Positions 14,474 through 23,477 of a stretch of 41,336 nt of DNA are shown here, in pieces. Under the pieces are notes generated by a model that worked only from the letters and a program-made list of their open reading frames with translations, searched no databases and had not been told where the DNA came from. The DNA lies in assembly GCA_903887465.1 (NCBI GenBank), contig CAISPW010000060.1, positions 1-41,336 of the forward strand, in the 5' to 3' direction. The position numbers were made by a program, and so were the translations under genes. The stretch is from an uncultured Oscillochloris sp. (GTDB lineage: Bacteria > Chloroflexota > Chloroflexia > Chloroflexales > Chloroflexaceae). How positions within the stretch are numbered: the stretch's first letter is position 1; every line of letters begins with the position of its first letter.

Positions 14474-15088
14474 ATGGCGTTCGAACTTCCGCCGCTGCCG
14501 TATGACTACGCCGCCCTCGAACCCCACATCGACGAGGCGACGATGCACTTCCACCACGATAACCACCACAACACCTACGTCACCAACCTGAACAACGCCC
14601 TGGCCAACTATCCCGACCTCCAGGGCAAGCACCTTGAGGCGCTGATCGGCGACCTTGAGGCCATCCCCGAGGCCATCCGCACGGTCGTGCGCAACAATGG
14701 CGGCGGCCACTGGAACCACAGCTTCTTCTGGAACATCCTTGGCCCCAACGCCGGCGGCGAGCCTAGCGACGTGCTGGCCGACGCAATCGTTCGCGCCTTC
14801 GGCAGCTTCGCCGAGTTCAAGGATAAGTTCAAGGCTGCCGGACTCGGTCGCTTCGGTTCCGGCTGGGCCTGGCTGGTCGCCGCCGCCGATGGTAGCCTGT
14901 CGATCTCCAGTAGCCCCAACCAGGATTGCCCGCTGATGGAGGGCAAGACGCCCATCCTTGGCCTTGATGTCTGGGAGCACGCCTACTACCTGAAGTACCA
15001 GTTTAAGCGCCCGGCCTATATCGACGCCTTCTGGAATGTGGTGAACTGGGCGAAGGTGGCCGAACTCTATACCGCCGCCAAGGGGTAA
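14474..15088 (+). CDS. sodA: Superoxide dismutase, Fe/Mn family (probably Mn)
   Basis: The 204-residue enzyme converts superoxide to O2 and H2O2. Metal ligands are H27, H82, D165 and H169 ([26 protein letters not shown]). The length is standard and there is no signal peptide, so it is cytosolic. The second-sphere residues [11 protein letters not shown] and NQDCPLM resemble manganese enzymes, but metal choice needs measurement. The Shine-Dalgarno AAGGAG (14461-14466) is 7 nt before the ATG. The 164-bp region upstream carries the three-hairpin leader. An upstream SufR-like regulator on the same strand may control it. A strong hairpin (15109-15155) follows the stop. Confidence 0.95.
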   Translation: MAFELPPLPYDYAALEPHIDEATMHFHHDNHHNTYVTNLNNALANYPDLQGKHLEALIGDLEAIPEAIRTVVRNNGGGHWNHSFFWNILGPNAGGEPSDVLADAIVRAFGSFAEFKDKFKAAGLGRFGSGWAWLVAAADGSLSISSSPNQDCPLMEGKTPILGLDVWEHAYYLKYQFKRPAYIDAFWNVVNWAKVAELYTAAKG

Positions 15089-15108
15089 GTCTACCGGCAA
15101 TAGGAAAT

Positions 15109-15155
15109 GGGGAAGAGGCAGGGGCCGCTCATTGAGCGGCTCCTGCCTCTTCCCC
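15109..15155 (+). terminator. Hairpin terminator after sodA
   Basis: GGGGAAGAGGCAGGGGCCGC continues to an ATT loop and then the complement ending CTGCCTCTTCCCC. The arms are 22 nt with one G/T pair. TTGA follows, with no long T-tract. Confidence 0.7.
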
Positions 15156-15252
15156 TTGACGCGCATCAATTATTGTCCTCGTGCGGTATAGAGCGTAGGG
15201 GTGAGGCACCGCGATTGCTGTCCGTTCCGTCGTCGGAGATCGCAGGAAACGC

Positions 15253-15281
15253 TTGTGCTAGGCGAACTGAGGTGCTATACT
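15253..15281 (+). promoter_or_regulatory. recA promoter
   Basis: TTGTGC (15253-15258), 17 bp, TATACT (15276-15281), with an extended -10 TGC. The start would be near 15288, giving a leader of 55-105 nt depending on the recA start used. Confidence 0.65.
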
Positions 15282-15288
15282 GTAGCAC
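15272..15288 (+). promoter_or_regulatory. Candidate SOS/LexA-type operator over the recA -10 box
   Basis: GTGCTA-TACTG-TAGCAC is a perfect 6-5-6 inverted repeat that covers the -10 and the expected start site. A third half-site, GTGCTA, lies exactly 17 bp upstream at 15255-15260. The position suits a repressor such as LexA. It does not match the E. coli or B. subtilis SOS boxes, so the assignment is inference. Confidence 0.45.
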
Positions 15289-15391
15289 ACATGTCCGAGG
15301 CTGACCCGTCGCGTTGACAGGGCACCTCCCCTATAGTAGAGTAATGAAGGAGCAAGCACGAGTGGCAACGAACAACGGAGGAGCGCCCGCA

Positions 15392-17503
15392 ATGGCTATC
15401 TCGCCTGAAAAAGAGAAAGCCCTGGCTGCGGCCATGACCCAGATCGACCGCAAGTTTGGCAAGGGCTCGATCATGAAGATGGGCGAGGCCAGCGCACGGC
15501 TGGTGATCGAGGTCATCCCCACGGGTGCAATCGCCCTGGATATCGCGCTGGGCGTGGGTGGGCTACCGCGCGGTCGCGTGATCGAGATCTTTGGCCCGGA
15601 GAGCAGCGGCAAGACGACCCTGGCCCAGCACATCATCGCCGAGGCGCAGAAGCTCGGCGGCATGTGCGCGTTTATCGACGCCGAACACGCCTTCGACCCG
15701 ATCTACGCGCGGCGCTGCGGGGTGAACATCGACGACCTGCTGGTCTCGCAGCCGGACACTGGCGAGCAGGGGCTTGAGATCTGTGAGACTCTGGTGCGCT
15801 CCAACGCCCTCGATGTGATCGTGATCGACTCGGTGGCGGCGCTGGTGCCCCGCGCCGAGATCGAGGGCGACATGGGCGACTCGCTGCCCGGCCTACAGGC
15901 CCGCCTGATGAGCCAGGCGCTGCGCAAACTCTCCGGCGCGATCAACAAGAGCCGCACCGTGGTGATCTTCCTCAACCAGTTGCGCATGAAGATCGGGGTC
16001 ATGTTTGGCTGCTTTCACTACGATGCCCGCGTGATCCTCGCAGACGGCAGCTGCGAGAAGATCGGCAAGATCGTCAGCCAGAAGTTGTCTGCCGAGGTTA
16101 TGTCCTACAATCACACCACTGGGCAGTTCGAACCGCGCCCCATCGTCAGTTGGTTCAACAACGGCCCTACTGAGCTGTTCCTTCAGTTTACGGTCGCCGC
16201 CAATGAGGGTAGCGGGCGGCACGCCTTTGCCTGTACCCCCAACCACTTGCTGCTCTCTGAGTATGGCTACAGGCCATCTGAGGAGCTACAAATCGGTGAT
16301 CGACTGATGACGATGGTGCAGCACTACCTCTCGCCTACACAAGAGCAGGTTGTGATCGGCTCGCTGCTTGGTGATGGTAGCTTCCGTAAAGCCAGTGACT
16401 TCAACACGAGCCTACGGGTCGGTCATGGCGCAAAGCAGGACGCCTACTGCCTCTGGAAGCAGTCGCTCTTCGAAGGATTGATCGGCTCACAAGGCACAAA
16501 CTCACGTGGCGGGCACAGCTTCGATACGATCCCAATGTATGAACTGACCGCACTGGCTGAACACAACTACGATCAGAATGGAAAGAACCCCAGCCAGGAA
16601 TTGATCGACCGGCTGACCCCGCTGGCGGTTGCGATCTGGTATATGGACGACGGCACGTTTGATAGCGAACGTCAAAATTGCTGCTCGATCTGCTGCCCTG
16701 CGTTTCCCTTGGAGAAGCAGCAGGCAATGGTGCGCTGGTTCCATCAGCAGGGTATCTCTGCCACCCTTGATGCGCGTGGGCGCATCAACTTCGGGGTAAG
16801 CGAGACGCCCAAGTTCCACGCGATGATCGCAGCATTTATCCATCCATCAATGGAGTATAAGCTTCTGCCCGAGCATCGAGGGAAGTTCGCTTTGATCGAA
16901 TCTCTCCCCCAGCGCTCACTCAAGGCCGTGCCATTCCCCATCCTTGACATCCATGTGAAGCCCGAGACACGTGGGATGAACCGCTTTGACCTTGAAGTGG
17001 AAGGTAATCACAGCTACGTCGTTGATGGCGTGGTCGTGCATAACTCACCGGAGACCACCACCGGCGGCCAGGCGCTGAAGTTCTACGCCTCCGTGCGCTT
17101 GGACATCCGGCGGATTGAGACGCTCAAGCAGGGCCAGGAGGCAATCGGTGCGCGCGCGCGGGTCAAGGTGATCAAGAACAAGGTTGCCCCGCCCTTCCGC
17201 CAGGCCGAGTTCGACATCCTAGCCAACGAGGGCATCTCCCGCGAGGGCAACATCCTGGATGTCGGCGTGGAGATGGGGATCATCCGCAAGAGCGGGGCCT
17301 GGTTCTACCTCGGCGAGGACCGCCTTGGCCAGGGCCGCGAGAATGTGCGCGCGTTCCTCAAGGAAAACAAGACCCTCACCAACGAGATCGAGCGGCTGGT
17401 GAAGGCCCAGGCTCTGACGAACGCCACCGCCGTCGCCCTCCCGACGACTACGGTCGCTAGCGACGATACTGATGATGATGAGGACGGCCTCTTCGAAGAG
17501 TAG
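15392..17503 (+). CDS. recA: RecA recombinase precursor interrupted by an intein
   Basis: RecA forms ATP-dependent filaments on single-stranded DNA, drives strand exchange and triggers LexA cleavage. The 703-residue precursor contains a 345-residue intein (16010-17044). The spliced product would be 358 residues, normal for RecA. Walker A GPESSGKT is at 68-75. The N-extein ends at residue 206 (IGVMFG) and the C-extein begins SPETTTGG. The ATG at 15392 has GGAGGAG at 8 nt and gives the usual [25 protein letters not shown] start. A GTG at 15362 with AAGGAG at 9 nt and an ATG at 15344 are alternatives. recX follows after a hairpin, so the two are probably one operon. The acidic C-terminus ([13 protein letters not shown]) is typical. 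Confidence 0.96.
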   Translation: MAISPEKEKALAAAMTQIDRKFGKGSIMKMGEASARLVIEVIPTGAIALDIALGVGGLPRGRVIEIFGPESSGKTTLAQHIIAEAQKLGGMCAFIDAEHAFDPIYARRCGVNIDDLLVSQPDTGEQGLEICETLVRSNALDVIVIDSVAALVPRAEIEGDMGDSLPGLQARLMSQALRKLSGAINKSRTVVIFLNQLRMKIGVMFGCFHYDARVILADGSCEKIGKIVSQKLSAEVMSYNHTTGQFEPRPIVSWFNNGPTELFLQFTVAANEGSGRHAFACTPNHLLLSEYGYRPSEELQIGDRLMTMVQHYLSPTQEQVVIGSLLGDGSFRKASDFNTSLRVGHGAKQDAYCLWKQSLFEGLIGSQGTNSRGGHSFDTIPMYELTALAEHNYDQNGKNPSQELIDRLTPLAVAIWYMDDGTFDSERQNCCSICCPAFPLEKQQAMVRWFHQQGISATLDARGRINFGVSETPKFHAMIAAFIHPSMEYKLLPEHRGKFALIESLPQRSLKAVPFPILDIHVKPETRGMNRFDLEVEGNHSYVVDGVVVHNSPETTTGGQALKFYASVRLDIRRIETLKQGQEAIGARARVKVIKNKVAPPFRQAEFDILANEGISREGNILDVGVEMGIIRKSGAWFYLGEDRLGQGRENVRAFLKENKTLTNEIERLVKAQALTNATAVALPTTTVASDDTDDDEDGLFEE
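16010..17044 (+). other. Intein with LAGLIDADG homing endonuclease, inserted in RecA
   Basis: This 345-residue in-frame protein intron starts at Cys1 ([14 protein letters not shown], block A) and ends VVDGVVVHN, followed by extein Ser (block G: His-Asn/Ser). Two dodecapeptide motifs, [12 protein letters not shown] and [12 protein letters not shown], mark a LAGLIDADG endonuclease. Splicing residues (Cys1, penultimate His, terminal Asn, +1 Ser) and both endonuclease aspartates are intact. It should therefore splice itself out and may still home. From memory, its sequence and its insertion after VMFG match the Mycobacterium leprae RecA intein site, not that of M. tuberculosis. Its codons look somewhat less GC-rich than the flanking exteins, consistent with transfer. 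Confidence 0.95.
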
Positions 17504-17525
17504 TCCATCTTGCGCGTGGCAGATT

Positions 17526-17560
17526 GCAGATTGCAGATTGGTGCCCAATCTGCAATCTGC
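17526..17560 (+). terminator. Hairpin between recA and recX
   Basis: GCAGATTGCAGATTGG pairs perfectly with CCAATCTGCAATCTGC around TGC. GCAGATT occurs three times in tandem from 17519. There is no T-tract; it may attenuate read-through into recX. Confidence 0.55.
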
Positions 17561-17581
17561 GGCGTGTAGCGCGCCGTAATA

Positions 17582-18265
17582 ATGCCGACAGGTACGATCA
17601 CTGCCCTGCGCGCACAGGCCAACCACAGCCAGCGCGTCAATGTGTTTCTCGACGATGAGTTCGCCATCGGGGTCAGCCTGAACACGCTGGCCCGCGAGGG
17701 TCTCGCTGTCGGCCAGCAGATCGACGCTGAGACCTGGGCGCGCCTTGAGTCCACCGAGCATGCCGACCGGGCCACCCAGGCCGCGCTGCGCCTGATCGAT
17801 ATCCGCCCCCGGTCGATTGCCGAGCTGCGCGAGCGCCTCCGCCGCAAAGAGTTCCCCGCCGCCGCGATCGACGCTGCCATTGCGCGCTTGTCCGACCTCG
17901 GGCTCCTCGATGACGCCGCCTTTAGCCGCCTCTGGGTCGAGAACCGCCGTAGCTTCCGCCCGCGCGGCAGTTTAGCCCTGCGCGACGAGCTACGCCGCAA
18001 GGGGATCCCCCGCGATCTGATCGACGCAGCTCTCGCCGACGTGGGTGAGGCCGAGGACGCCGCCGAGCAGGAGGCCGAGCGCGCCCGTGGCCTCGCCCGC
18101 AGCGCCCTGCGCCGCTATGCGGACTCCGCCGACCGCTTCAGTTTCCAACGCCGCCTCGGGGCGTACCTCCAGCGCCGTGGGTTCACCTTCGCCACCATCC
18201 GCCCGATCCTCGACGAACTCTGGGCCGAGGTGCTGGCCGCCAAGGCAGAGCCGCCGGAGACATAG
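17582..18265 (+). CDS. recX: RecX regulatory protein
   Basis: RecX binds RecA filaments and limits their growth and activity. The 227-residue protein has the tandem three-helix repeats of the family. Readable segments are RPRSIAELRERLRRKEF, AIARLSDLGLLDDAAFSRLWVENRRSFRPRGSLALRDELRRKGI and a third helical repeat near the C-terminus. An extra N-terminal beta part (TITALRAQ...VNVFLDDEFAIGV) is common in longer RecX proteins. The location 78 bp after recA is the classic arrangement. The ATG at 17582 has only a weak Shine-Dalgarno, in keeping with low expression relative to RecA. Confidence 0.88.
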   Translation: MPTGTITALRAQANHSQRVNVFLDDEFAIGVSLNTLAREGLAVGQQIDAETWARLESTEHADRATQAALRLIDIRPRSIAELRERLRRKEFPAAAIDAAIARLSDLGLLDDAAFSRLWVENRRSFRPRGSLALRDELRRKGIPRDLIDAALADVGEAEDAAEQEAERARGLARSALRRYADSADRFSFQRRLGAYLQRRGFTFATIRPILDELWAEVLAAKAEPPET

Positions 18266-18360
18266 CGGCATCGGCCGCGTTCCTTTCCTGCCCGCATATG
18301 CCCGGTGGCCTGAAACCCGCCCGCGTACAATGGCTATCATACCGAAAAAGGAGTCCCCCC

Positions 18361-19029
18361 GTGCCCGATGTGCAGTTCCTTGGACACTCGTGCTTCCGCC
18401 TGCGTGGGCGCGACGGCACCGTCCTCTGTGATCCGTACAGCCGATCTATCGGCATCGACCTCGGTCGCCCCTCGGCCCATATCGTCACCGTCAGCCACGG
18501 ACACGCCGATCATAACTACGTCGCTGGCGTCAAGCCCCTGCGCGAGAAGATCTTTGTGATCGATGGCCCCGGCGAGTATGAGGTGAGCGGCGTGCTGCTC
18601 ACTGGCGTCCGCACCGCCCACGATACCCACAAGGGTGCTGAGCGCGGGTTCAACACGGTCTTTGTCATTCATCTCGACGATGTTGTCTTCTGCCACCTCG
18701 GCGATCTCGGCCACGAGCTGACCCAATCCCAGCTTGATGAGATCGGCGATGTCGATGTCCTCTTCGTGCCGGTCGGCGGCGGCGAGACGATTGGCCCCGC
18801 CGAGGCGAATAATGTCATCGGGCAGATCGAACCCAAGATCGCGGTGCCCATGCACTACGCGACGGCCCAGCTCTCGTTTGAGTACGACCTCGCGCCGCTG
18901 GAGAAGTTCACCCACGAGCGCGGCATCAAGGAGTTCAGCCCCGAGGACAAGCTCGTCGTCACGGCCGCGAACCTGCCGCCCGAGGGCGAGAACACCCGCG
19001 TGGTGATTCTGCGGGCAGTGAATGAGTGA
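18361..19029 (+). CDS. MBL-fold metal-dependent hydrolase (UlaG-like)
   Basis: The 222-residue metallo-beta-lactamase-fold protein belongs to the short Lactamase_B_3/UlaG-like group. It begins VQFLGHSCFRLRG, has DPYS after the second strand, and carries the metal motif SHGHADHN (H46, H48, D50, H51). It also has FCHLGDLGH and VPMHYAT for the remaining ligands. Proteins of this group are soluble hydrolases with varied, usually unknown, substrates. The GTG at 18361 has AAAGGAG 7 nt before it. The 21 in-frame codons upstream from an ATG at 18298 do not resemble the family start. It follows recX by 95 bp and may be cotranscribed with it. Confidence 0.85.
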   Translation: MPDVQFLGHSCFRLRGRDGTVLCDPYSRSIGIDLGRPSAHIVTVSHGHADHNYVAGVKPLREKIFVIDGPGEYEVSGVLLTGVRTAHDTHKGAERGFNTVFVIHLDDVVFCHLGDLGHELTQSQLDEIGDVDVLFVPVGGGETIGPAEANNVIGQIEPKIAVPMHYATAQLSFEYDLAPLEKFTHERGIKEFSPEDKLVVTAANLPPEGENTRVVILRAVNE

Positions 19030-19139
19030 TCGCCGGAAAGATGACAGGCTGATCATCGCCGCACTTCGCCGGTAAAAGACTTGGCAAGGCGCGTTTTTAT
19101 CCGTAACTTGGTACCCCAAGGGCAGCGATCAACCCACTG

Positions 19140-19290
19140 CATCGTGCCGATAGCCGATGATACTACAGGTAGGTGTAATCCCCTCGGCGGGGAGGCTCGG
19201 AGGGGCGAAGCTCCTCTGAAAGAAAAGAAAAAGGTTTCTTTTCGGAGCTCTGCGGCCCCCAAACCTCCGCCAAGAATGGCCATTTTCATA
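19140..19290 (-). repeat. Family II palindromic element, reversed copy
   Basis: Read on the minus strand it has GGCGGAGGTTTGGGGGCCGC, GAAAAGAAACCTTTTTCTTTTC, a degenerate GAGGAGCTTCGCCCCTC hairpin, CCCCGCCG, and then TACTAC-like and ATAGCCGAT flanks. All are in the same order as 6911-7091. The 510-bp gap 19030-19539 otherwise holds only the terminator below and the pyrG leader. Confidence 0.75.
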
Positions 19291-19379
19291 GGTGTTGTGC
19301 GGCGCGACCGCATGGCTATCTGATGTGGATCTGTTCACGAATCGCTATGAAAAAATACTCACCTGCTATGGATGTTTGT

Positions 19380-19420
19380 GTGGGTCGGTACAACCGTTCG
19401 GTTGGCCGACCCACTTTTTA
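19380..19420 (+). terminator. Rho-independent terminator or pyrG leader attenuator
   Basis: GTGGGTCGG pairs with CCGACCCAC, with an inner ACCGTTCGGT hairpin, and is followed by TTTTTATTT. It is the only classical stem plus T-tract in the window. It lies 120 bp before pyrG and 350 bp after the MBL gene. It could end a short leader RNA and so control pyrG; no start site is clear. Confidence 0.65.
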
Positions 19421-19479
19421 TTTGGACTTATCGGCTGGCGTGACGTTTGACATTCGTGATCTACGGCGAGGGTGAGTAG

Positions 19480-21228
<1,749 letters not shown>

Positions 21229-21264
21229 CGTCAGATCCGCTGCAGGCAGCCCAAAAAATGACAC

Positions 21265-21296
21265 GCCACGTGGTGGGCTATGGCCCACCACGTGGC
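21265..21296. terminator. Palindromic terminator after pyrG
   Basis: GCCACGTGGTGGGC-TATG-GCCCACCACGTGGC is a perfect 14-bp stem, with further partial pairing (ACAC/GCGT) outside. A run of A precedes it, so it would have its T-tract on the minus strand. On the plus strand it ends pyrG by the stem alone. Confidence 0.6.
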
Positions 21297-21344
21297 GCGT
21301 CTGCTGCTCGCCAGCACAGGCGCGGGGATGCTAAAAAATGACTA

Positions 21345-21372
21345 TTGCACATAAGTAAAAAAGGCGTATAAT
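21345..21372 (+). promoter_or_regulatory. Promoter of the zinc-ribbon gene, with long leader
   Basis: TTGCAC (21345-21350), 16 bp, perfect TATAAT (21367-21372). Transcription would start near 21379, leaving a leader of about 140 nt with no recognised riboswitch before the Shine-Dalgarno AAGGAG. Confidence 0.65.
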
Positions 21373-21518
21373 ATAAGACTATCTGGGACGGCTTTGGCAC
21401 ACGCGAAACGGCACACTCGGCTCCTTCGATCCCTTGGCGGGACGGGATCGGCGAACCTGCTCGCTACCTAGGCGCGGACCAACCTCGGCGTTAGACCCAT
21501 TTCAAGGAGTGGCGAGCC

Positions 21519-21905
21519 ATGAGCTTCGCGGACAAGACCCTAACCTGTCGGGACTGTGGGATGGACTTTGTGTTTACCGCTGGCGAGCAGGAGTTTTACT
21601 CATCGAAGGGCTTTGTGAACGAACCGACACGCTGCCCATCGTGCCGACAGAATCGCAAGTCGCAGATGAGCTCGGGTGGCGGATCCCGTGAGGATCGCGC
21701 ACCGCGCTCATCCTCACCCTCAGCGTCTTACGGGACAGGGTCATCGGCTGCCCCACGTGAGCGTGTGTCGTACAAGGTCACCTGCGCCAACTGTGGCCAG
21801 GAGACGACGGTGCCCTTTGTCCCTCGCGGCACCAAGCCGGTCTACTGTAGCGATTGCTTTGACCAGATGCGTGGCGGCGGGGCGAGTTCGCGTCCGCGCT
21901 ACTAA
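21519..21905 (+). CDS. Two-zinc-ribbon (zf-trcl/CxxC) protein
   Basis: The 128-residue protein has an N-terminal zinc ribbon, LTCRDCGMDFVFTAGEQEFYSSKGFVNEPTRCPSCR, typical of the zf-trcl family. A disordered Ser/Arg-rich middle (about 50-85) follows. A second ribbon is VTCANCGQETTVPFVPRGTKPVYCSDCF. Proteins of this design are common in Chloroflexota and cyanobacteria, and nucleic acid binding is presumed but not shown. AAGGAG stands 11 nt before the ATG. A consensus TATAAT promoter and a leader of about 140 nt suggest high or regulated expression, as for cold-shock-type proteins. It converges on the sigma-factor gene across a perfect palindrome. Confidence 0.85.
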   Translation: MSFADKTLTCRDCGMDFVFTAGEQEFYSSKGFVNEPTRCPSCRQNRKSQMSSGGGSREDRAPRSSSPSASYGTGSSAAPRERVSYKVTCANCGQETTVPFVPRGTKPVYCSDCFDQMRGGGASSRPRY

Positions 21906-21916
21906 CAAGATCTTCC

Positions 21917-21969
21917 CAGAACAGACGAATGGGGCGTAGCTTGCAGCTACGCCCCATTCGTCTGTTCTG
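21917..21969. terminator. Perfect 24-bp-stem bidirectional terminator (family IV)
   Basis: CAGAACAGACGAATGGGGCG TAGC, loop TTGCA, then the exact complement. It fills the gap between the convergent zinc-ribbon and sigma-factor genes. A perfect stem of this length implies recent origin or correction between the arms. Confidence 0.8.
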
Positions 21970-22001
21970 CGGCTTTTTGGGCGACCGCCCTAACCCCGCG
22001 A

Positions 22002-23042
22002 CTACTCCAGGTAATCGCGCAGATGCTGTCCGACATCGGGGCTACGCAGGCGGCGCAGCGCCTCGGCTTCGATCTGGCGGGCACGCTCGCGGGTCATGCC
22101 CAATGCGCGCCCGACTTCCTCCAGGGTGCGCCGACGGCCATCCTCAAGGCCGTAGCGCAGGTCGATGATCCGGCGCTCGCGCTCATTCAGATGATCCAGG
22201 GCAGCCGAGAGGTCGCGGCGCAGGAGCTGGGCTGAGGCGAAGTCGCCGGGCGTCGGCAGGTCATCGTCGGGCAGGAAGTCGCCCAAGGTGTGCTCGCCCT
22301 CATCGCCCACTGGGGTTTCTAGGGAGACCGGGCGGCGGGCCGCCTCAAGCACGCGCTCGATGCGCTCGATGGGCTGACCGAGGGCGATGGCGACCTCCTC
22401 GGGGGTGGGCTGGCGCTCCAGCGACTGCGAGAGCCGCTCGGAGGTGCGCTTGACCTGGCTGACCGACTCGCTCATATGTACGGGCAGGCGGATCGTGCGG
22501 CCCTGCTCGGCGATTGATCGGGTGACGGCCTGGCGGATCCACCAGGTGGCGTAGGTGCTGAAGCGGTTGCCCTTGCGGTGGTCGAACTTCTCGACGGCGC
22601 GCATCAGGCCGATATTACCCTCCTGGATCAGGTCGAGCAGGGAGAGCCCGCGTCCGACATACTTTTTGGCGATGCTCACCACCAAGCGCAGGTTGGCCTG
22701 GATCAGGTGGCGGCGGGCATCATTGCCGCCATCGACATCGCGCTCAAGGGCGCGGCGCATGGAGGGGCTGAGATCCTCGGGCGACAGTAGGCGCTCTTCG
22801 GCGGCGTCGCCGCGCTCGATCCGCTCGGAGAGATCGACCTCCTCTCTGGCGGTGAGCAGGGACACCCGCCCGATCTCCTGGAGGTAATGTTGGACGGCGT
22901 CGGGCGTGGGTTCGACGTGCTTTGCATGCTCAATGATATCGCTGGCCATATCGTCACCCTCGGCCAACCGCTTGAGATCCGACTCGTGATCAACTTCCGG
23001 CGAATCGGTCATTCCCCAGAGCGTTTTGGTTCGCTTCAGCAT
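22002..23042 (-). CDS. Primary-type sigma-70 factor (RpoD/SigA or group 2)
   Basis: The 346-residue protein has sigma region 1.2 ([32 protein letters not shown]) and region 2 ([37 protein letters not shown], then [32 protein letters not shown]). Region 3 and region 4 follow ([49 protein letters not shown]). Region 2.4 is the consensus housekeeping form, which fits the TTGACA/TATACT promoters here. The N-terminal region 1.1 is short, so it may be either the principal sigma or a group 2 paralogue. AGGAG lies 11 nt before the ATG at 23042. It has its own strong promoter and a 5' leader of about 170 nt. Confidence 0.92.
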   Translation of the reverse strand: MLKRTKTLWGMTDSPEVDHESDLKRLAEGDDMASDIIEHAKHVEPTPDAVQHYLQEIGRVSLLTAREEVDLSERIERGDAAEERLLSPEDLSPSMRRALERDVDGGNDARRHLIQANLRLVVSIAKKYVGRGLSLLDLIQEGNIGLMRAVEKFDHRKGNRFSTYATWWIRQAVTRSIAEQGRTIRLPVHMSESVSQVKRTSERLSQSLERQPTPEEVAIALGQPIERIERVLEAARRPVSLETPVGDEGEHTLGDFLPDDDLPTPGDFASAQLLRRDLSAALDHLNERERRIIDLRYGLEDGRRRTLEEVGRALGMTRERARQIEAEALRRLRSPDVGQHLRDYLE

Positions 23043-23220
23043 CGGTTCTGTGCTCCTAGCCTAGCTATAAGAGACACAAGACGGCCCCTCCCCGAAGAGG
23101 AGGAGCTGCGCCCTCTGGGCAGGTCTTTAGTTGCACGCAACAGAGCGGGGTTAAGCGCGTGCTGGGCGCTAGGCTGCGCGTGCTATGTGTGCAGCCAGCG
23201 AGGTTGATAGTTGCTGCTAA

Positions 23221-23249
23221 AGTATAGATATAATAACGCAATTTGTCAA
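23221..23249 (-). promoter_or_regulatory. Promoter of the sigma-factor gene
   Basis: On the minus strand TTGACA (23249-23244) and TATACT (23226-23221) are exactly 17 bp apart, close to consensus. The start is near 23214, about 170 nt before the ATG at 23042. The rest of the gap 23250-23477 shows no gene. A tRNA-like GTAGCTCAG at about 23309 does not fold into a tRNA. Confidence 0.8.
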
Positions 23250-23436
23250 GTATTGGTTTTCGGCAACATACCAACAAATGAAGATTCTCTACCATCGCCG
23301 GGACGTGGTGTAGCTCAGCCTTTCGCCCGATCTTGTCTGTAACTGGGCCGCGTACACTTGGATATAGCATAGATCATGGTTAGCGGCCCAGCACCTCCGC
23401 AGAAAAATCTCAGCTAGCCAGTCTCCCCCACTTGCA

Positions 23437-23464
23437 CGGCTGCCGACAGAGGCAGCCGTTTATT
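23437..23464. terminator. Hairpin past the end of the kinase gene
   Basis: CGGCTGCC-GACAGA-GGCAGCCG followed by TTTATT on the plus strand. It lies 14-41 bp beyond the kinase stop. Its T-rich tail faces the plus strand, so either it acts on the minus strand by its stem alone or it ends an unseen plus-strand transcript. Confidence 0.5.
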
Positions 23465-23477
23465 GATTCTCCAGCTT

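Noticed and set aside
23309-23360. tRNA-like string GGTGTAGCTCAG
   Set aside because: No matching D-stem closure, anticodon arm or T-loop (TTCRANY) follows at the required distances.
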